DNA of 17,879 nucleotides, from NCBI GenBank assembly GCA_028865375.1, contig JAGWKJ010000010.1, positions 1-17,879 on the forward strand, given 5' to 3'. Below are positions 15,161 through 17,879 of the stretch, one piece after another (the stretch's first letter is position 1; each line of letters starts with the position of its first letter). Position numbers and translations under genes: made by a program. The DNA is from Hyphomicrobiales bacterium (lineage in GTDB: Bacteria > Pseudomonadota > Alphaproteobacteria > Rhizobiales > Beijerinckiaceae). The notes beneath the pieces were generated by a model. The model had not been told where the DNA came from. It did no database searches and saw nothing but the letters and a program-made list of their open reading frames with translations.

Positions 15161-15763
15161 TCAGCCCATCGCCTCCCACCCGAGCCAGAGCGCGACCGCG
15201 AGCAACAGCCCGGCCATCGCGCGATCGATGGCGGCCGCGTCCGCGCGCGCCGACAAAAGCGCGTGCGCCCGACCGGCGAAGCCGACGATGGCGGCGTGAA
15301 TCGCCGTGGCGATCGCCACGTATATTGCGACCAGCGCAAGGGTCTGCTGCACGGCGCCGCCGCCCGGCGGGTCGAGGAAATCCGGCAGCACGCCGACGAA
15401 GAAGGCGTAGAGCTTCGGGTTCATCAGGTTCGTGGTCAATCCGCGGCGGAAGGTCGACAGGTCGCCGGCGCCGCCCGTCGCCGCGGCGCCCGCATGGACG
15501 AAGGCGTCGAAGGCCAGCCACAGCATGAAGACGGCGCCCGCCCAGCGCAGCGCGCGATCCAGCGTCGGATGCCCGGCCACCAACTCCGCCAGCCCGAACG
15601 CGCAGAGCACCCCGACGGCGGCGATGCCGGTCGCGATGCCCGCCGTCGTGCGCAATCCGGCGCCGGCGCCGCGGGAGGCCGCGAGCGCCGCGAGGTAACC
15701 CATGTTGGGGCCCGGCGTGAGTTCGACGAGGGCGCTGGCCAAGGCGAATTCGACGATCCGCAT
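15161..15763 (-). CDS. LysE/RhtB-family exporter
   Basis: This 200-residue inner-membrane protein is a LysE/RhtB amino acid or metabolite exporter. The family signature TPGPN is at 16-20 (VELTPGPNMGYLAAL), followed by six hydrophobic segments. The conserved loop GLTTNLMNPKLYAFFVGVLP in the middle matches the 'G...N..NPK...FF....P' motif. The substrate cannot be told from the sequence. The ATG at 15763 gives a normal N-terminus, but no strong ribosome binding site is seen. It is divergent from the Nramp-like gene (150-base gap). It precedes hrcA by 44 bases on the same strand, so read-through into hrcA is possible. Confidence 0.93.
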   Translation of the reverse strand: MRIVEFALASALVELTPGPNMGYLAALAASRGAGAGLRTTAGIATGIAAVGVLCAFGLAELVAGHPTLDRALRWAGAVFMLWLAFDAFVHAGAAATGGAGDLSTFRRGLTTNLMNPKLYAFFVGVLPDFLDPPGGGAVQQTLALVAIYVAIATAIHAAIVGFAGRAHALLSARADAAAIDRAMAGLLLAVALWLGWEAMG

Positions 15764-15853
15764 CGCCGGAGCGTGCGCTCGCGCGCTCCGCGCGACAAGC
15801 CGCGGCGCGGTGACGCATCCAGATTGGAACCCCTTCAAACCGTCGCATTTCGC

Positions 15854-15882
15854 TTGGACCGACGGGCCCGTTCGGCTATCGG
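15854..15882 (+). promoter_or_regulatory. Candidate promoter of the Nramp-like transporter gene
   Basis: TTGGAC (15854-15859) and TATCGG (15877-15882) are separated by exactly 17 bases, 31 bases before the transporter ATG at 15914. The spacing is ideal and each hexamer matches the consensus in four or fewer positions. No iron or manganese regulator box (Fur/Mur/MntR type) is seen nearby. Confidence 0.3.
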
Positions 15883-15913
15883 CCCCGACGCAAAGCGGAA
15901 AGACGCGCAGCCG

Positions 15914-17152
15914 ATGACAGCTTCCACCGCCGCCGCGCGCTACGATTGGCGGCGTTTCCTCGCGGTCGCGGGGCCAGGCATCGTCGTCATGCTCGCCGAC
16001 ACCGACGCCGGCAGCATCGTCACCGCCGCCCAGAGCGGCGCGCAATGGGGCTATAGGCTGCTGCTCTGGCAGGCCCTGCTGATCCCGATCCTCTATGTCG
16101 TGCAGGAACTGACGATCAGGCTCGGCATGGTGACGGGCAGGGGCCACGCCGAGCTCATCAAGGAGCGCTATGGTGCCCTCTGGGCCTGGATATCGGTGGG
16201 ATCGCTGGTGGCGTCCTGCGCGGGCGCGCTGTTGACGGAACTCTCCGGCCTCGCCGGGGTGGGCGAACTGTTCGGCGTGCCGACCTGGGTGACGCTGGCG
16301 TTGGTGGTGGGCGGCCTTCTGCTGATGGCGGCGACCCACACCTATCTCACGGTCGAGCGGATCGCGATCGCCATCGGCGCCTTCGAGCTCGTGTTCCTGC
16401 TGGTCGCCTGGCTCGCGCATCCCAGGCTGGCGGATGTCGCGGCCGGCATCGCCGACCTGCCCGCCGCCGACCCGAAATATCTCTACCTCGTGTCCGCCAA
16501 CATCGGCGCGGTCATCATGCCCTGGATGGTGTTTTTCCAGCAAGCTTCGATCGTCGAGCGGAAGCTCGGCGTCGAGGACCTCGGCCCGGCGCGGCTCGAC
16601 ACCGCCATCGGGGCGGTCGTGACGCAATTGGTGATGGCGGCGGCGCTGGTCGCCGTCGCGGCGACGTTGGGCAGGGCCGGCGGCGCGGCCAAGCTCGACA
16701 CGGTGCAGCAGATCGCCTCGGCGATCACGCCCTATCTGGGCAAGGTCGGCGGCCGCATCCTGTTCGGGCTGGGCATGGCCGGCGCCGCGCTCGTGGCGGC
16801 CATCGTCGTCACGCTGACCGCGGCCCGCGCGCTCGCCGAGGTCGTGGGCGCCAAGAACGGGCTCGACCACGAGCCGACCGAGGCGCCGTGGTTTTACGGC
16901 GCCTATGCCGTCGTGTTGCTGGTCGCCGCCGCGGTCGTGGGATCGGGCGCCGACTTGGTGGCGCTGTCGGTCGGCGTGCAGGTGATGAATTCGCTGCTGC
17001 TGCCGGTCGTGCTGGGATTCCTGTTCCTGCTCGCCTGCGGCCTGCCGCGTCCTTGGCGGCTCGAAGGGGCCTATGCGTGGCTGGCCGGCGCGCTGATCGC
17101 CGCCACCGTCGCGGTCGGCGTTTACGCGGGCGTGGCGGGACTGTGGAACTGA
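15914..17152 (+). CDS. Divergent Nramp-family divalent metal or related ion transporter
   Basis: The 412-residue membrane protein, with about eleven helices, aligns with Nramp/MntH from TM1 on: GPGIVVMLADTDAGSIVTAA (20-39), then QSGAQWGY and the MVTGRGHAEL loop, which corresponds to 'GIATGKNLAE' in MntH. However, the canonical TM1 DPGN is DAGS (Asp31-Ala32-Gly33-Ser34), and the TM6 MPH is MPW (Met202-Pro203-Trp204). The Asp and Met ligands of the metal site are thus kept. The Pro and Asn of TM1 and the TM6 His, part of the proton pathway in MntH, are lost. This points to a subgroup with altered substrate or coupling. GGAA upstream gives only a weak ribosome binding site. It lies 76 bases before ndk. 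Confidence 0.85.
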   Translation: MTASTAAARYDWRRFLAVAGPGIVVMLADTDAGSIVTAAQSGAQWGYRLLLWQALLIPILYVVQELTIRLGMVTGRGHAELIKERYGALWAWISVGSLVASCAGALLTELSGLAGVGELFGVPTWVTLALVVGGLLLMAATHTYLTVERIAIAIGAFELVFLLVAWLAHPRLADVAAGIADLPAADPKYLYLVSANIGAVIMPWMVFFQQASIVERKLGVEDLGPARLDTAIGAVVTQLVMAAALVAVAATLGRAGGAAKLDTVQQIASAITPYLGKVGGRILFGLGMAGAALVAAIVVTLTAARALAEVVGAKNGLDHEPTEAPWFYGAYAVVLLVAAAVVGSGADLVALSVGVQVMNSLLLPVVLGFLFLLACGLPRPWRLEGAYAWLAGALIAATVAVGVYAGVAGLWN

Positions 17153-17162
17153 AGCCGCCCGG

Positions 17163-17191
17163 TTGCCGCCGTGCGCCGTCGACCCTATAGG
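17163..17191 (+). promoter_or_regulatory. Candidate ndk promoter
   Basis: TTGCCG (17163-17168) and TATAGG (17186-17191) are 17 bases apart, and the -10 ends 37 bases before the ndk ATG. The spacing and the TATA-like -10 make this the best promoter candidate in the window. It suggests ndk can be expressed apart from the transporter gene. Confidence 0.45.
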
Positions 17192-17228
17192 ACGGCCGCC
17201 TCCAACGAAGAACGGGACATCGACCGAC

Positions 17229-17651
17229 ATGGCCGTCCAACGCACGTTTTCGATCCTGAAGCCCGACGTCACGCGCCGCAACCTGACCGGCGCGGTCAAC
17301 GCCAAGATCGAGGCCGCCGGCCTGCGCATCGTCGCGCAGCGCCGCATCCACATGACCTTGAGCCAGGCGCAGGCGTTCTACGCCGTTCACAAGGACAGGC
17401 CGTTTTTCGGCGAGCTCGTCGAGATGATGACCGCCGCTCCGGTGGTGGTGCAGGTGCTCGAAGGCGAAAACGCCGTGCAGGCCTACCGCGACGTGCTCGG
17501 CGCCACCAACCCGGCCAACGCCGCGCCGGGCACCATCCGCAAGGACTTCGCGCTGTCGATGGGCGAGAACTCGGCGCACGGCTCGGATTCGGCGGAGAAC
17601 GCCGCCGTCGAGATCGGCCAATTCTTCGCCGCCTCCGACATCGTGGGCTGA
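17229..17651 (+). CDS. ndk: Nucleoside diphosphate kinase Ndk
   Basis: Ndk equalises nucleoside triphosphate pools by moving phosphate from ATP to other NDPs through a phosphohistidine. The 140-residue length is standard. Signatures: RTFSILKPDVTRRNLTGAV at the N-terminus, the KDRPFF loop, the GATNPANAAPGTIRKDFAL stretch, and NSAHGSDS with the catalytic His117. The ATG at 17229 gives the exact family start (MAVQRTFS). An in-frame upstream start at 17163 would add 22 residues not seen in the family. The immediate upstream region is A/G-rich (CGAAGAACGGGACATCG) and can serve as ribosome binding site. Confidence 0.98.
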   Translation: MAVQRTFSILKPDVTRRNLTGAVNAKIEAAGLRIVAQRRIHMTLSQAQAFYAVHKDRPFFGELVEMMTAAPVVVQVLEGENAVQAYRDVLGATNPANAAPGTIRKDFALSMGENSAHGSDSAENAAVEIGQFFAASDIVG

Positions 17652-17660
17652 CGCTGGCCT

Positions 17661-17687
17661 CCCTCCGCTCCGCGCCGGGGCGGAGGG
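17661..17687 (+). terminator. Hairpin after ndk, shared by two convergent genes
   Basis: CCCTCCGCTCC (17661-17671) pairs with GGGGCGGAGGG (17677-17687) around a 5-base loop. That is 11 pairs with one G-U. It lies 9 bases after the ndk stop and 9 bases before the stop of the convergent oxidoreductase gene, so it can serve both strands. No long U-run follows on the plus side. Confidence 0.6.
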
Positions 17688-17696
17688 AAGCCTCCC

Positions 17697-17879
17697 TTAC
17701 GCGGGTCGCGCGGCCACCGCGATGTCGTGCACGGGATCGCCGCCGAACGGCGCGGGCGCGTCGTCGCCCGTCAGCGTGTTGATGCCGCGCCCGTCCTCGA
17801 ACGCCGAATTGGGCCACAAGCCTTCGCTCACCAGCGTGCCGCGCGGTACGCGCTCCGAAACCTTCGCGCGCAGCGTCAC
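17697..17879 (-). CDS. Molybdopterin oxidoreductase, C-terminal end (partial, runs off the right edge)
   Basis: Sixty-odd codons, open to the right edge, match the last part of the molybdopterin dinucleotide-binding domain of DMSO-reductase-family enzymes. VPRGTLVSEGLWPNSAFEDG is followed by RGINTLTGDD and a GGDPVHDIAV ending, equal to the 'GRGIN.LT.D....GGG..FHD..V' tail typical of the family. The start and the catalytic part lie outside the window, so the substrate is unknown. The final frame ends at a TAA (17697-17699). A GTG at the very edge is almost certainly internal, not the start. Confidence 0.85.
   Translation of the reverse strand: MTLRAKVSERVPRGTLVSEGLWPNSAFEDGRGINTLTGDDAPAPFGGDPVHDIAVAARPA

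Overview
The window is GC-rich, densely coded chromosomal DNA of an alphaproteobacterium. The evidence is the gene content (a GapR/DUF2312 protein, an Hydrolase_2 cell-wall hydrolase, pyruvate phosphate dikinase, a CobW-type GTPase, TAXI-like and LysE-type proteins) and an intergenic palindromic repeat of a kind common in alphaproteobacterial genomes. The order cannot be fixed from this stretch. There are no tRNA or rRNA genes, insertion sequences, prophage genes or CRISPR arrays; it reads as ordinary core genome.

Layout. 1-1381 (minus): the start of a small membrane or secreted protein cut by the left edge, preceded by a secreted TAXI-like substrate-binding protein. 1588-2112 (plus): a DUF1993 protein, divergent from the TAXI gene. 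2137-7320 (minus): a run transcribed as D-Ala-D-Ala carboxypeptidase, CobW-type GTPase, [two hairpins], purE, purK, a 77-residue secreted Cys protein, and a class I SAM methyltransferase. 7321-7937: the one large non-coding gap, holding a candidate carboxypeptidase promoter and two dispersed palindromic elements. 7938-9430 (plus): trpB and gapR. 9444-15763 (minus): a run transcribed as LysE-type exporter, hrcA, HdeD-like membrane protein, [promoter region with a perfect 16-bp palindrome], ppdK, [hairpins], and a SleB-like hydrolase. 15914-17651 (plus): an aberrant Nramp-family transporter and ndk. 17697-17879 (minus): the C-terminal end of a molybdopterin oxidoreductase.

How the genes work together. 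purE and purK overlap by 4 bases and carry out the two-step carboxylation of AIR in purine synthesis. hrcA and the HdeD-like gene also overlap by 4 bases and may form a stress unit. Two cell-wall enzymes (carboxypeptidase and SleB-like hydrolase) lie in separate units. trpB stands without trpA or trpF beside it.

No clearly new multi-gene system is visible. The best leads are the Nramp-like transporter with altered metal-site residues, the palindrome in front of ppdK, the small four-Cys secreted protein, and the stacked repeats in front of trpB.
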